Source: Halomonas stenophila (lineage in GTDB: Bacteria > Pseudomonadota > Gammaproteobacteria > Pseudomonadales > Halomonadaceae). From it: a stretch of DNA of 64,000 nucleotides. The notes beneath the pieces were generated by a model that was not told where the DNA came from, searched no databases, and saw only the letters and a list, made by a program, of their open reading frames with translations. Where the stretch lies: the NCBI RefSeq assembly GCF_014192275.1, contig NZ_JACHXR010000004.1, positions 186,001 to 250,000 on the forward strand. Reading direction: 5' to 3'. Positions 53,546-64,000 of this stretch are shown here, piece after piece (within the stretch, counting starts at the first letter, position 1; each line of letters begins with the position of its first letter). Made by a program: the position numbers and the translations under genes.

Positions 53546-54325
53546 ATGTGCCTGATCGCCTTCGACCATCGGCCCGGCGAGGCCATCCCGCTGCGCCTGG
53601 TCGCCAACCGTGACGAGTTCCATGCCCGCCCGTCGGCGGCGCTGGCCCCCTGGGACGACGCCCCCGGGATCGTCGGCGGCCGCGACCTGGAGGCCGGCGG
53701 CACCTGGCTGGCCGTGCATCGCCGCGGTCGCTTCGCCGCGGTCACCAACGTGCGCGACCCCGGGCTGGGCGTACCGCGCGGGGCGCCGAGTCGCGGTGAG
53801 CTGGTGCGCGAGGCCCTGCAGTGCCCGGACCTGCCGGTCTGGCTGGCCCGCCTCGCCGACGGCGTGGCCCGACACTACGCCGGCTTCAACCTGCTCGCCG
53901 GGGATGGCCGGCGCCTCTGGCACCTGCACCGCGGGCGGGACCGCATCGTGCTGAGCCGGGTGCCCGCCGGCCTGCACGGCCTGTCCAACGCCGACCTGGA
54001 CACCCCCTGGCCGAAGCTGATCCTGGCCCGCCAGGGACTGGCGGCCAGCCTGCACCACGGCCGCTTCCCCGAGGATGCCCTGCGCGGCCTCGCCGACCCC
54101 CACCCCGCCGATGACCGCCAACTGCCCGATACCGGGGTCGGCCTGGCCCTGGAGCGTCGCCTCTCGGCCGCCTTCATCCTCGGCGAGGACTACGGCACCC
54201 GGGCCAGCAGCTGGCTGACCTGGCAGGCCGACGGGCACCTCGAGATCGGCGAGCGACGCTTCGGCCCCGGGGGGACCCGCCTCGGGGAGAACGTCATCGA
54301 GCTCGACACCCTGCCCCCGGCCTGA
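53546..54325 (+). CDS. NRDE/TANGO2-family protein
   Basis: The 259-residue protein starts MCLIAFDHRPGEAIPLRLVA and has the name-giving NRDE motif (ANRDEFHARP). The N-terminal Cys2 may be a nucleophile, as in Ntn hydrolases, with GTWLAVHRRGRFAAVTN downstream. Human and bacterial TANGO2 homologues are linked to heme or acyl-CoA handling, but the bacterial function is open. It ends 11 bp from the convergent ptsP stop. Confidence 0.85.
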   Translation: MCLIAFDHRPGEAIPLRLVANRDEFHARPSAALAPWDDAPGIVGGRDLEAGGTWLAVHRRGRFAAVTNVRDPGLGVPRGAPSRGELVREALQCPDLPVWLARLADGVARHYAGFNLLAGDGRRLWHLHRGRDRIVLSRVPAGLHGLSNADLDTPWPKLILARQGLAASLHHGRFPEDALRGLADPHPADDRQLPDTGVGLALERRLSAAFILGEDYGTRASSWLTWQADGHLEIGERRFGPGGTRLGENVIELDTLPPA

Positions 54326-54336
54326 CCCCGCGCGAG

Positions 54337-56619
54337 TCAGTCGTCCTTGGGCGGCATCAGGTGACGGAGTTGCCACTCCCCCATGCGGGCCTTGAGGTGG
54401 CGGCCCACCGCCGCCGGGGAGTCGAGCTTCAGGGTCTGCTCCACCAGCTCCCGGGCCGCCGCCTGGGAGACGCGGCGGATCGCCGCGCGCACCTTGGGCA
54501 GGCTGGGCGCGTTCATCGACAGGGCATCGAAGCCCATGCCCATCAACAGCAGCGCCCCCGCCGGGTCGCCGGCCAGCTCACCGCACACCGAGGTCGGCAC
54601 TCCCAGCGCCCGCGCCTCGCGGGCGAGGCGCGCCATCGCCGAGAGCACGGCGGGATGACAGGCATCATAGAGTTCCGACACCCGGGGATTGTTGCGGTCC
54701 ACCGCCAGCAGGTACTGGGTGAGGTCATTGCTGCCCACCGAGAAGAAGTCCACCCGCTGCGACAGGGCCTCCAGCTGGTAGAGCGTCGCCGGCACCTCCA
54801 GCATCACGCCCACCCGCGGACGCGACACCTCGATGCCGTCCTCGCCCAGCTCGCGAATGGCCCGGTCGAGCAGGCGCAGGGCGTCGTCGACCTCGTCGAC
54901 GTTGGTGACCATGGGCCACAGCACCTGGAGGTTGTCGAGCCCCTGGGAGGCCCGCAGCATGGCCCGCAGTTGCACCATCAGCACCTCGGGATGATCCAGG
55001 GTCACGCGAATGCCCCGCCAGCCGAGGAAGGGGTTGGCCTCCTCGATGGGAAAATAGGGCAGATCCTTGTCGCCGCCGATATCCAGGGTCCGCATCACCA
55101 CCGGCAGGGGCGCGAAGCCCTCCAGCTGCTCGCGATACAGCCGGGTCTGCTCCTGCTCGCCGGGGAAGCGCTCGGTGATCATGAAGGGCACTTCGGTGCG
55201 GTAGAGCCCCACCCCGCCGATGCGCGACTTGAGCGAGGCCACCGCCTCCACCGCCAGGCCGGTATTGACCATCAATGGCATGTCGTGGCCGTCGGGGGTG
55301 CGGCTGGGCAGGTCCTGCTCGTGCTCGAGAACCTCGGCCAGCGCCCGCTCCTCGTCGATCAGGCTCTGGTAGTGGCTCTCGAGCTCCTCCCCGGGGCGCA
55401 CGAAGAGCCGGCCGCGATGGCCGTCCAGCACCACCCGCGACCCGTTGAGCCGGGGCAGCGGCAGGTCGACCATGCCCAGCACGGTGGGGATGCCCATGGC
55501 GCGGGCCACGATGGCCACATGGGAGGTGCTGGAACCACGCACCGAGACGAGCCCGGCGAGTCGCTCGCGGGGCACCTCGCCGAGCGTGGCCACGCTGATC
55601 TCGTCGCCCACCAGGATGGTGCTTTCCGGATAGACGCTGGGCCGCGACGACGCCTCCTCCTGTAGGTGAGCCAGCACGCGCCGGCCCAGATCGCGGATAT
55701 CGGCGGCCCGCTCGCGCAGGTAGTTGTCGTCCACCCGTTCCAGGTACTGGACGTGGCGACGCACCACGTCGGCCAATGCCCCGGGGGCCCACTGGCCCTC
55801 GCGGATGCGCTTGACCACCTCCTGGGACAGCGCCGCCTCACCCAGCATCTGCTGGTAGACATCGAACAGCGCCAGCTCCTGGGCCGAGATGCGGTTGGCC
55901 AGGCGCTCGCCGGCCGAGCGGATCTCGTCGCGGACCCGGCCGATGGCCTCCTTGAGGCGCGCGACCTCGTAGTCCTCGTCGGTGGGAATCAGGTCCGGCA
56001 CGCTGTCCAGGTCCGCCGGCGGCGCGATCACCACCGCCTCGCCGATGGCCATGCCCGGCGAGGCCGCCACCCCGGTGAAGGTCGCCTGCCCACCGGGCAG
56101 GGTCGGCCGGGTCAGGTTGCCGGTGGCCAGGGCATGGGCCAGCACGCCGGCCAGCTGGGCGGCCATGGTGACCAGGAAGGCCTCGTCGGACTCGTCGTAG
56201 CGCCGCTTATCGGACTGCTGGACCACCAGCACGCCGAGCATGCGGCGCTGATGGATGATCGGCACGCCCAGGAAGCTCGAGTAGCGTTCCTCGCCGGTCG
56301 CCTCGAAGTAGCGGAAGCGCGGATGCGACTGGGCGTTCTCGAGATTGATCGGTTCCTCGCGCTGGGCCACCAGCCCCACCAGCCCCTCCCCCACCGGCAG
56401 GGCCACGTGGCCGACCGCCTGGGTGCGCAGGCCGATGGTCTCCATCAGCATCAGCTGATCGAGATCAGGGTCGAAGAGGTAGAAGGAACATACGTCGGTG
56501 CGCATGGCCTTGCGAATGCGGCGCACCATGGTCGAGAGGGCCGCGTCCAGATTGCGGGCCCCGTTGACCTCCAGGATGATGCGTCGCAACACCTCGAGCA
56601 TCGGCGTCTTGCTGTCCAT
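54337..56619 (-). CDS. ptsP: Phosphoenolpyruvate--protein phosphotransferase PtsP (EI-Ntr)
   Basis: PtsP starts the nitrogen phosphotransferase relay by passing phosphate from PEP to NPr. The roughly 760-residue protein has an N-terminal GAF domain (about 1-165) that senses nitrogen status (glutamine/2-oxoglutarate in E. coli). The phosphohistidine domain carries SSTSHVAIVARAMGIPT, and the C-terminal PEP-binding barrel includes FLGWRGIRV and the active-site Cys region SVCGELAGDP. The start is ATG 56619 (MDSKTPMLEVLRR). RppH lies 60 bp upstream on the same strand. Confidence 0.95.
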   Translation of the reverse strand: MDSKTPMLEVLRRIILEVNGARNLDAALSTMVRRIRKAMRTDVCSFYLFDPDLDQLMLMETIGLRTQAVGHVALPVGEGLVGLVAQREEPINLENAQSHPRFRYFEATGEERYSSFLGVPIIHQRRMLGVLVVQQSDKRRYDESDEAFLVTMAAQLAGVLAHALATGNLTRPTLPGGQATFTGVAASPGMAIGEAVVIAPPADLDSVPDLIPTDEDYEVARLKEAIGRVRDEIRSAGERLANRISAQELALFDVYQQMLGEAALSQEVVKRIREGQWAPGALADVVRRHVQYLERVDDNYLRERAADIRDLGRRVLAHLQEEASSRPSVYPESTILVGDEISVATLGEVPRERLAGLVSVRGSSTSHVAIVARAMGIPTVLGMVDLPLPRLNGSRVVLDGHRGRLFVRPGEELESHYQSLIDEERALAEVLEHEQDLPSRTPDGHDMPLMVNTGLAVEAVASLKSRIGGVGLYRTEVPFMITERFPGEQEQTRLYREQLEGFAPLPVVMRTLDIGGDKDLPYFPIEEANPFLGWRGIRVTLDHPEVLMVQLRAMLRASQGLDNLQVLWPMVTNVDEVDDALRLLDRAIRELGEDGIEVSRPRVGVMLEVPATLYQLEALSQRVDFFSVGSNDLTQYLLAVDRNNPRVSELYDACHPAVLSAMARLAREARALGVPTSVCGELAGDPAGALLLMGMGFDALSMNAPSLPKVRAAIRRVSQAAARELVEQTLKLDSPAAVGRHLKARMGEWQLRHLMPPKDD

Positions 56620-56679
56620 TATTGTTAGCCTCGCTGAGGGTGTCGTCGGAGGAGTCATCCCCCGACACGTCTCGGGGCG

Positions 56680-57174
56680 TCAACCATGCCCCAGGGCCAG
56701 GCGCTGCGCCCTCGGCGACAGTTCGCGCAAGGCGCGGCGATAGACCTCGCGCTTGAAGGGCACCACCTGGCCGAGGGGGTACCAGTAGCTGACCCAGCGC
56801 CAGCCATCGAACTCCGGTTTGGCCGGACCGCCATCCATGCAGATCCGGGTCTCGCCACAGCGGATCCTGAGCAGGAACCATTTCTGTTTCTGACCGATAC
56901 ACACCGGCCGGGAGTGTGTTCGTACCATGCGTCGCGGCAGGCGGTAACGCAACCAGCCCCGGGTACAGGCAAGCACCTCGACGTCCTCGGCCGTCAGGCC
57001 GATTTCCTCGTGCAACTCGCGAAACAGTGCCTGTTGCGGTGTCTCGTTCGCCTTGATGCCTCCCTGGGGAAACTGCCACGCATTCTGCCCAACCCGACGC
57101 GCCCAAAGCAGCTGCCCCTGGTCGTTGGCGATGATGATGCCAACATTGGGGCGAAAGCCGTCAGCGTCGATCAC
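56680..57174 (-). CDS. rppH: RNA 5'-pyrophosphohydrolase
   Basis: RppH removes pyrophosphate from mRNA 5' ends and triggers RNase E decay. The Nudix box runs from [13 protein letters not shown] to RELHEEIGL. The conserved [23 protein letters not shown] and [14 protein letters not shown] are characteristic. The start is a GTG at 57174 ([11 protein letters not shown]), with AAGG eight bases upstream, giving about 164 residues; an upstream GTG at 57183 is less typical. RppH-ptsP adjacency is common in Pseudomonas and enterobacteria. Confidence 0.94.
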   Translation of the reverse strand: MIDADGFRPNVGIIIANDQGQLLWARRVGQNAWQFPQGGIKANETPQQALFRELHEEIGLTAEDVEVLACTRGWLRYRLPRRMVRTHSRPVCIGQKQKWFLLRIRCGETRICMDGGPAKPEFDGWRWVSYWYPLGQVVPFKREVYRRALRELSPRAQRLALGHG

Positions 57175-57323
57175 GGACTTCACCTTATGAATCCAGTATT
57201 GGATTCATTCTTCCACAAGGCCGTGAAACGTATCAATACGCCATTGGCGCCACGCTCGAAGCCATGGCGGGCTTCTGCCATAATCGCGGCTTCGATGACA
57301 CTCCCATCACCAAGAGGAATGCC

Positions 57324-57980
57324 GTGAGCCTCGCCATCTTCGACCTGGACAACACCCTGCTCTCGATCGACAGCGACCATGCCTGGGGCGAGTTCCTGCT
57401 CGAGCAGGGCGCCGTGGATCCGGTGGCCTACAAGGCGGCCAACGACCGCTTCATGGCGGACTACGAGGCCGGCACCCTCGACATGGCCGAGTTCCTGGCC
57501 GTGGCGCTCAGGCCGCTGGCCGAGAACTCGCCGGAACAGCTGGCCGCCTGGCACCAGCAGTTCATGGCCAGCAAGATCGAGCCGAACATCCTGCCCCGGG
57601 GCGAGGAGCTGATCGCCCGGCATCGCTCCCGGGGGGATACCCTGCTGATCATCACCGCCACCAATCGTTTCATCACCGGCCCCATCGCCGAGCGCCTGGG
57701 GGTGGAGGAGCTGATCGCCGTGGAACCGGAGAGGGTCGAGGGCCGCTACACCGGCCGGGTCAGCGGCGTGCCCAGCTACCGGGAAGGCAAGGTCACGCGC
57801 CTCGAGCAGTGGCTCGCGGGTCGCGAGCTGACGCTCGCCGACGCCTGGTTCTACAGCGACTCCCACAACGACCTGCCGCTGCTCGAGCTCGTCGACCACC
57901 CGGTGGCCGTGGACCCGGACCCGACGCTGCGCGAGGCCGCCGAGGAGCGCGGCTGGCGCATCATCAGCCTGCGGGACTGA
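57324..57980 (+). CDS. HAD-IB phosphatase, possible histidinol-phosphatase
   Basis: The 218-residue protein has HAD motif [15 protein letters not shown], motif [13 protein letters not shown] and motif [18 protein letters not shown]. It is similar in layout to SerB but smaller and without an ACT domain. In Pseudomonas the homologue adjacent to rppH-ptsP (PA0335) is, as I recall, histidinol-phosphatase, so that activity is a reasonable hypothesis. GTG 57324 follows AGAGGAA. A palindromic repeat and terminator lie downstream. Confidence 0.8.
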   Translation: MSLAIFDLDNTLLSIDSDHAWGEFLLEQGAVDPVAYKAANDRFMADYEAGTLDMAEFLAVALRPLAENSPEQLAAWHQQFMASKIEPNILPRGEELIARHRSRGDTLLIITATNRFITGPIAERLGVEELIAVEPERVEGRYTGRVSGVPSYREGKVTRLEQWLAGRELTLADAWFYSDSHNDLPLLELVDHPVAVDPDPTLREAAEERGWRIISLRD

Positions 57981-57995
57981 TCCGGGCTACGCCTC

Positions 57996-58084
57996 GTAGG
58001 GTGGATAAGCGTCAGCGCATCCACCATCATTCCCCAGCGCCGACATCGCCGGATGCGCTCGCAGGCTCGCTTATCCGACCTACG
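57996..58084. repeat. GTAGG(G)TGGATAAGCG-type palindromic intergenic repeat
   Basis: The ends cgtagggtggataagcg and cgcttatccgacctacg are inverted repeats of about 17 bp with two mismatches, and cgcatcc/ggatgcg pair inside. Elements with a GTAGGGTGGAT core are common between genes in many proteobacteria. It lies between the HAD gene and the mdh terminator. Confidence 0.75.
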
Positions 58085-58101
58085 GGCTGGAAGCCATAAG
58101 A

Positions 58102-58133
58102 AAACCCCGCCAGGCGTCACCTGAGCGGGGTTT
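58102..58133. terminator. Terminator between the HAD gene and mdh
   Basis: AAACCCCGC pairs with GCGGGGTTT (9 bp) around a 14-nt loop. The plus-strand side is followed by CCGTTTTTTC and the minus-strand side by TTATGG. It suits both convergent genes. Confidence 0.8.
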
Positions 58134-58163
58134 CCGTTTTTTCTTCCAGGCGCATAGCGCCGT

Positions 58164-58184
58164 TCTTCAAGCTTCAAGCTTACC
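58164..58184. repeat. 7-bp tandem array at the mdh 3' end
   Basis: Heptamers tcttcaa, gcttcaa, gcttacc overlap the mdh stop (58180-58182). Another period-7 member at a gene 3' end. Confidence 0.5.
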
Positions 58185-59154
58185 CAAGCAGGTGCTCCAC
58201 GGCGGCCCGCTCCTCGCGCAGCTCCGTCTCGGTGGCATTCATCCGCTCGCGGCTGAAGTCGTCGACCTCCAGGCCCTGGACGATCTCGTACTTGCCGTTC
58301 TGGCAGACCACCGGATAGGAATACATGATGCCCGGCTCGACGCCGTAGCTGCCATCGGCGGGAATCCCCATGCTCACCACCTCATCGGTGCCCAGCGCCC
58401 AGTCGCGCATATGGTCGATGGCGGCGGAGGCCGCGGAGGCCGCGGAGGAGGCACCGCGCGCCTTGATGATGGCGGCGCCGCGCTGCTGCACGGTGGGAAT
58501 GAAATCGTTCTCGTACCAGTCGCGCTCGACCAGCTCCAGGGCCGGCTGGCCGGCCACCTTGCAGTGGGCCAGGTCCGGGTACTGGGTCGCGCTGTGGTTG
58601 CCCCAGACGATCATGGACGCCACGTCGGTGACATGCTTGCCGGTCTTCTGGGCCAGCTGGGTCTTGGCGCGGTTGTGGTCCAGGCGCATCATCGCAGTGA
58701 ACTGGCCCGGATCCAGGTCCGGTGCGTTGCAGGAAGCGATCAGGGCGTTGGTGTTGGCCGGGTTACCGACCACCAGCACGCGCACGTCGCGGCTGGCGTT
58801 GTCGTTCAGCGCCTTGCCCTGCACGGAGAAGATCGCGGCATTGGCCTCGAGCAGGTCCTTGCGCTCCATGCCCGGACCGCGCGGACGGGCACCGACCAGC
58901 AGGGCGAAGTCGGCGTCCTTGAAGGCGACGTTGGGATCGTCGGAGGCGACGATGTCCTGCACCAGCGGGAAGGCACAATCGTTGAGCTCCATGACCACGC
59001 CGTTGAGGGCGTCCATGGCCGGCGGAATCTCGAGCAGCTGCAGGATGACCGGCTGGTCCTTGCCCAGCATGTCGCCGGAGGCGATGCGGAAGGCCAGAGA
59101 GTAGCTGATCTGGCCGGCGGCGCCGGTAATGGCAATACGGACGGGGTCTTTCAT
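58180..59154 (-). CDS. mdh: Malate dehydrogenase
   Basis: Mdh oxidises malate to oxaloacetate in the TCA cycle. The 324-residue NAD-dependent enzyme has the Rossmann [10 protein letters not shown], the substrate-binding [27 protein letters not shown], the catalytic [13 protein letters not shown] and [13 protein letters not shown]. This is the type common in Burkholderia and Halomonas rather than the E. coli form. AAGGAG precedes the ATG at 59154; the longer frame upstream is not coding. A repeat element lies beyond the promoter region. Confidence 0.95.
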   Translation of the reverse strand: MKDPVRIAITGAAGQISYSLAFRIASGDMLGKDQPVILQLLEIPPAMDALNGVVMELNDCAFPLVQDIVASDDPNVAFKDADFALLVGARPRGPGMERKDLLEANAAIFSVQGKALNDNASRDVRVLVVGNPANTNALIASCNAPDLDPGQFTAMMRLDHNRAKTQLAQKTGKHVTDVASMIVWGNHSATQYPDLAHCKVAGQPALELVERDWYENDFIPTVQQRGAAIIKARGASSAASAASAAIDHMRDWALGTDEVVSMGIPADGSYGVEPGIMYSYPVVCQNGKYEIVQGLEVDDFSRERMNATETELREERAAVEHLLG

Positions 59155-59296
59155 CGTGGCTCCTTGGGTTTTCAACGCGCGGGTTGTCGCCGTGAGGATG
59201 GGCCTGGCGGACGGCATGCCCGCCGCGGCCGGGAGTCGAACCGACGAAATGGTATGCCTGCAGTGCACAAAACTCAATTCGACCTGCGACTAGCCC

Positions 59297-59536
59297 AGGG
59301 CTATCGCAGTTGGGTCTGACGAGGGGCGCCGGGGACAAGCCGAAGAGGAGGTCCTGCGCCAGGGGTGAGGAGCACTGCTCCGAACGGGCTGGCCAGGGAT
59401 GGCCAGCACCGGCCCTGCAAGCGGAGCAGGACGCGAGAGCGCCGCAGGGCGTCGGTACAGGGAGGTATTCATAGCGCCTCCTCGCAGGCTTGTCGACGGA
59501 TCAGCCCCGAGCAATACCGCTTTTTGCAATAGCCCC
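59297..59536. repeat. Terminal-inverted-repeat element, full-length copy 2 (inverted)
   Basis: The 240-bp copy is the reverse complement relative to 7469-7711 and matches it along almost its whole length. Ends are AGGGCTATCGCAGTT and a worn ..GCAATAGCCCC. The central hairpin GCTGGCCAGGGATGGCCAGC (59388-59407) is conserved. It fills the 390-bp gap between mdh and rsd; nothing else is seen there. Confidence 0.85.
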
Positions 59537-59545
59537 GACGGCGGC

Positions 59546-60037
59546 TCAGGCCTCGCTGGGCGCCCGATGCTGGGGCGCATGGGCGGCATGCAGCCGGGCG
59601 ATCAGCTGGTCCTCCAGGGCGAAGCGCTCGGTCAGCCCCTTGGCCAGGCGGTCGAGCCAGGCCGGCAGCCGCTTGAGATAGTGCTGGCAGCGGACCGGGC
59701 TCGCATAGTCCTCGTCGAAGGCCAGCACCAGCTCGGTGGACATGCCGAGGCGTTCCAGCAGACGCTCGGCGAGGGTCAGGGCATCGTCGTCCTCGAAGGC
59801 CTCGGCCTCGGCCTTGAGCTGCGGGTAGACCTCGAAGTGCCCGGCGCTGATGTAGTCCATCAGCAGTTCGCTGAAGCCATCGATGCGGGCCTTGGTCACC
59901 GCCTCCAGGTCGGCGTCGCAGGCCTCCTTGAGCTCGATGAACCGGACCAGCAGCTCGCGGCGCTCGTCGAGCCAGCGGTCGATCAGCTGATGCACGCCAC
60001 CCCAGCGTTCCTGTGCGCTCTTGCAGTCTTCCAGCAT
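59546..60037 (-). CDS. rsd: Rsd/AlgQ anti-sigma-70 regulator
   Basis: The 163-residue protein is a helical member of the Rsd/AlgQ family, which binds sigma-70 and favours alternative sigma factors in stationary phase. Recognisable blocks are QERWGGVHQLIDRWLDERRE, LLVRFIELK, SAGHFEVYPQLKAEA and LALEDQLIARLH-like sequence near the C-terminus. GAGGGAGG precedes the ATG. The neighbour downstream of it on the chromosome is dsbB, as with algQ in Pseudomonas. Confidence 0.88.
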   Translation of the reverse strand: MLEDCKSAQERWGGVHQLIDRWLDERRELLVRFIELKEACDADLEAVTKARIDGFSELLMDYISAGHFEVYPQLKAEAEAFEDDDALTLAERLLERLGMSTELVLAFDEDYASPVRCQHYLKRLPAWLDRLAKGLTERFALEDQLIARLHAAHAPQHRAPSEA

Positions 60038-60123
60038 GATGCCTCCCTCGCTCGTTGAACCCCGCCTCGGGCATCCCGACGCCCCGGCCAGGAGCCTCAG
60101 CGTCCTCCCTGGCGGGGTCGCTG

Positions 60124-60675
60124 TCAATCCCGCTCCGTCAGCCCCGGCCAACGATAGCCCCGACGCCGCCGCAGGGCGCGGGCCAGCAGGCCCAGCGGCA
60201 CCAGGCCGAGCACCAGGAAGCCGATCAGGGTCCAGCCCGGCAGGGACAGGCCCAGGAGGGTCGCGCCGACCTCGGCACACTCGCCGGAGCCGGTCAGGAC
60301 CGTGGCGACCACCTGTTGCAGGGGCAGGATCTCCATCATGTAGTCGAGCCCGGGCCCGCAGGACGGCACCTGATCCGCCGGCAGCGACTGCAGCCACAGG
60401 TGGCGCCCTGCCAGGCCGATGCCGGTGCCCACCGCGAGCAGCGAGACCAGCCCGTAGAGCGCCGCGCCGACACGGCCGCCGGGGTCGTGCAGGACCGCCA
60501 CGGCGAAGACCAGGCCGGCGGCGATCACCGCCATGCGCTGGAAGATGCACAACGGACAGGGCTCGAGGCCCGCCAGGTGCTCGAGGCCCAGGGCCACGGC
60601 CATCATCAGCACGCCGAAGCCCAGGCCCAGCAGGCCCCAGCGCCGGACGCTCCAGTCACGCACCTCCTCGATCAT
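60124..60675 (-). CDS. dsbB: Disulfide-bond formation protein B
   Basis: DsbB reoxidises DsbA using quinone. The 183-residue protein has four membrane helices and the two redox Cys pairs: CPLC in the first periplasmic loop (EPCPLCIFQRM) and the second pair, Cys in VPSCGPGLDYM and Cys in SGECAEVG. The quinone-site Arg lies in FQRMAV. It overlaps the gshA stop (ATGA), indicating an operon. Confidence 0.92.
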   Translation of the reverse strand: MIEEVRDWSVRRWGLLGLGFGVLMMAVALGLEHLAGLEPCPLCIFQRMAVIAAGLVFAVAVLHDPGGRVGAALYGLVSLLAVGTGIGLAGRHLWLQSLPADQVPSCGPGLDYMMEILPLQQVVATVLTGSGECAEVGATLLGLSLPGWTLIGFLVLGLVPLGLLARALRRRRGYRWPGLTERD

Positions 60676-62303
60676 GGCTGTCCCCCCACACGCAGCGGCG
60701 ACAGGGCCCGGGATTCCCGGGCCTGCTCGAAGTAATGGGCCAGGAAGTCACCGAAGCCGTCGATGTCGGCGTCCTCCATGTCGCCCTGCTGCTGGTGGGA
60801 GGTCTCCACCAGCTGGTCGAACAGGGCCTCCCGGGCCCGGTCGATGGGCTCCTCGCGAAGCCGGGCGGCCTGGGTCCGGGCCAGGTCCAGCACCACCTCG
60901 ACGAACTCCTCGCCGCTCGCCTCCAGCCGGGCCAGCAGGCGGCCGGAGGGCGTCAGCGCGGGATCCTCGAGGCGTGGCGCCAGCGCGGCGATGGCCTCGG
61001 CGTGGGGCGCGCCCTGCTCCTGGCGGTCGAGCAGCCCGGCGACGCCCTCGAGCTCGGCGAAGATCTCGCCGCCCCAGTCGGCGATGCCCCGCTTGCGGCC
61101 GTGATGGTCCAGGCGCAGCTCGGGGTCGCGGCCCCGGGACACCACCAGGCGCCGGTTGTCGTCCAGGTGCTCGCACTCCTCGTCGGAGATCCAGGGGCTC
61201 TCCGCCAGCAGGCACCACATCAGGAAGGTATCGAGGAAACGGCTCTGGGTGGCGTCGATGCCCAGGGCATCGAAGGGGTCGAGGTCGAGGCAGCGCACCT
61301 CGATGTACTCCACGCCCCGCGCCTCCAGGGCCTGGCTCGGCGTCTCGTCGTGACGCGCCACCCGCTTGGGTCGGATATCGCTGTAGTACTCGTTCTCGAT
61401 CTGCAGGATATTGGCGTTGAGCTGGTGCCAGGTGTCGCCGTCCCGCACGCCCCTGGCCTGGTAGTCGGGCCAGGGGGTCGAGATGGCATGCCGCAGGGTA
61501 TTGACGTAGTTCGACAGCGAATTGAAGCAGATCTTGAGCTGCGACTGCACCTTGTTCTGGTAGCCCAGGTCGGACATCCGCAGGCTGGTGGCATGGGGCG
61601 CCACCAGGGTGTCCCGGCCATGGGGGCGCAGCCCTTCCGGCTCCCGACCATCGGGCAGGAAGCTGCGATCCACCGCCGGCGAGGCGCCGAACAGGTAGAG
61701 CAGCAGCCAGCTGTGACGGCGGAAGTTGCGGATCAACCCGAAGTAGCGCGAGGAGCGATAGTCCTGCATGGCGGTCTCGCCCTCGCCGTCGAGCTCGCGC
61801 AACCGGGCGAAGAAGTCGTCGGGCAGCGAGACGTTGTAGTGCACCCCGGCGATGGACTGCATGATGCGACCATAGCGCACGTCCAGGCCCCGCCGGTAGA
61901 CGTGCTTCATCCGCCCCACGTTGGAGCCCCCGTAGTCGGCGATCGGCACGCTGTCGTTGCCGTCGAGCCGGGCGGGCATGCTGGCCGGCCAGATCAGCTC
62001 CTCGCCCAGGTGGCGATAGCTGAAGCGGTGCAGGTCGGCGAGGAAGTCCAGGGCATCCTCCGGGCGGCAGTAGACCGGCGTGATGTACTCGAGCAGCGCT
62101 TCGGAATAATCCGTGGTGATGTGCGGATGCGTCAGCTTGGAGCCCAGCTCGGCGGGATGCGGGGTCTGGGCGATACGCCCCGCGGCATCGACGCGCAGCC
62201 CTTCCTTCTCGATGCCGCGGCGCAGGCGGCCGAGGCGTCCCTGACCGGCCAGGCGGCCGAGTCGTGCGATGAGGGGGAAAAGCGTTTCGGACAAGGTGAA
62301 CAC
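60672..62303 (-). CDS. gshA: Glutamate--cysteine ligase
   Basis: GshA makes gamma-glutamylcysteine, the first step of glutathione synthesis. The 543-residue protein is of the gammaproteobacterial type: RGIEKEGLRVDAAGR, THPHITTDYSEALLEYITP, HYNVSLPDDFF and IEVRCLDLDPFDALGI are all present. The start is a GTG at 62303; a TTG nine bases in is an alternative. GshA, DsbB and Rsd lie in one run, linking thiol chemistry of cytoplasm and periplasm by location. Confidence 0.95.
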   Translation of the reverse strand: MFTLSETLFPLIARLGRLAGQGRLGRLRRGIEKEGLRVDAAGRIAQTPHPAELGSKLTHPHITTDYSEALLEYITPVYCRPEDALDFLADLHRFSYRHLGEELIWPASMPARLDGNDSVPIADYGGSNVGRMKHVYRRGLDVRYGRIMQSIAGVHYNVSLPDDFFARLRELDGEGETAMQDYRSSRYFGLIRNFRRHSWLLLYLFGASPAVDRSFLPDGREPEGLRPHGRDTLVAPHATSLRMSDLGYQNKVQSQLKICFNSLSNYVNTLRHAISTPWPDYQARGVRDGDTWHQLNANILQIENEYYSDIRPKRVARHDETPSQALEARGVEYIEVRCLDLDPFDALGIDATQSRFLDTFLMWCLLAESPWISDEECEHLDDNRRLVVSRGRDPELRLDHHGRKRGIADWGGEIFAELEGVAGLLDRQEQGAPHAEAIAALAPRLEDPALTPSGRLLARLEASGEEFVEVVLDLARTQAARLREEPIDRAREALFDQLVETSHQQQGDMEDADIDGFGDFLAHYFEQARESRALSPLRVGGQP

Positions 62304-62425
62304 CCCATGTCGTGGAAGCCGGCCGGAAGAGGGACCGGCTTCCCGGTTGGCGGTCCGGGCGCCACGGCACCCGCAAGACCTCAGATTATGGTGCCCGAAG
62401 CCGGCGATTCAAGGTACGCCAGTTT

Positions 62426-62488
62426 CGAGGTGCGAGCTCGAGGCTTGAGGTTCGGGCCTCGAGCCCGCAGCCCGCAGCCCGCAGCCCT
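62426..62488. repeat. Nine-unit degenerate 7-bp tandem array at the tex 3' end
   Basis: The sequence divides into cgaggtg, cgagctc, gaggctt, gaggttc, gggcctc, gagcccg, cagcccg, cagcccg, cagccct. The last three units are nearly identical and the earlier ones drift, as if the array grows at one end. It finishes 8 bp before the tex stop codon. Confidence 0.75.
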
Positions 62489-62496
62489 GCTGACGC

Positions 62497-64000
<1,504 letters not shown>

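Overview
The window is a GC-rich gammaproteobacterial chromosome, most likely Halomonas or a close relative (Halomonadaceae). The evidence is a strongly acidic outer-membrane porin, a RhdA-type rhodanese next to psd, the algQ/rsd-dsbB-gshA and ptsP-rppH-HAD gene orders shared with Pseudomonas, and the nudF-yqiB-cpdA and yqiA-parE neighbourhoods. Species-level assignment is inference.

Layout. 1-5.3 kb: rsgA (5' end outside the window), rhdA, psd, then the complete EF-P module epmA-efp-epmB. 5.4-7.4 kb: leuA with a leucine-rich leader peptide and attenuator. 7.4-9.1 kb: two related terminal-inverted-repeat elements around a small TIGR02647-type gene, then a voltage-gated cation channel whose last codons lie inside one element. 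9.3-18.2 kb: a short-chain dehydrogenase, serB-parC, parE-yqiA and pgi. 18.3-22.7 kb: cmoA, a phospholipase-D-like gene and cmoB, a small membrane stress protein and a membrane zinc peptidase. 22.9-30.4 kb: cysND, cpdA-yqiB-nudF, greB, an EF-hand protein and cmoM-rsmC. With CmoA, CmoB and CmoM present, most of the cmo5U34/mcmo5U34 tRNA modification route is here.

30.5-42.6 kb: a roughly 12-kb integrative element in a tRNA-Arg(CCU) gene, bounded by a 47-bp att duplication, with matching inner arm-type repeats near both ends. It carries an att-adjacent tyrosine integrase, two AlpA-like regulators, a KilA-N-like protein, a RecA-fold helicase/RepA, an iteron cluster (putative origin), a second FimB-sized recombinase under an operator-containing promoter, and a tightly overlapping operon. 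That operon holds terS, terL, a coiled-coil protein, a 40-residue membrane protein, a tape-measure/lytic transglycosylase, a baseplate-hub-like protein and four unknown proteins. I find no portal, protease, capsid or tail tube gene. The uninterrupted operon argues for a phage-satellite-like element rather than random prophage debris. It is the best candidate here for an undescribed system.

42.6-64 kb: a diguanylate cyclase, small and large secreted proteins, the porin, a coiled-coil ProQ/FinO protein, folA-thyA-lgt, a TSUP transporter, a kinase-less hybrid receiver protein, a TANGO2-like protein, ptsP-rppH, a HAD phosphatase, mdh, rsd-dsbB-gshA and tex (5' end outside the window).

Two intergenic repeat classes recur. 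One is a family of imperfect 7-bp tandem arrays just beyond the stop codons of at least seven genes. The other is a family of elements with AGGGCTATCGCAGTT-type termini and/or hairpins closed by CA-TCC(C/A)-TG, whose stem sequences change while pairing is kept.
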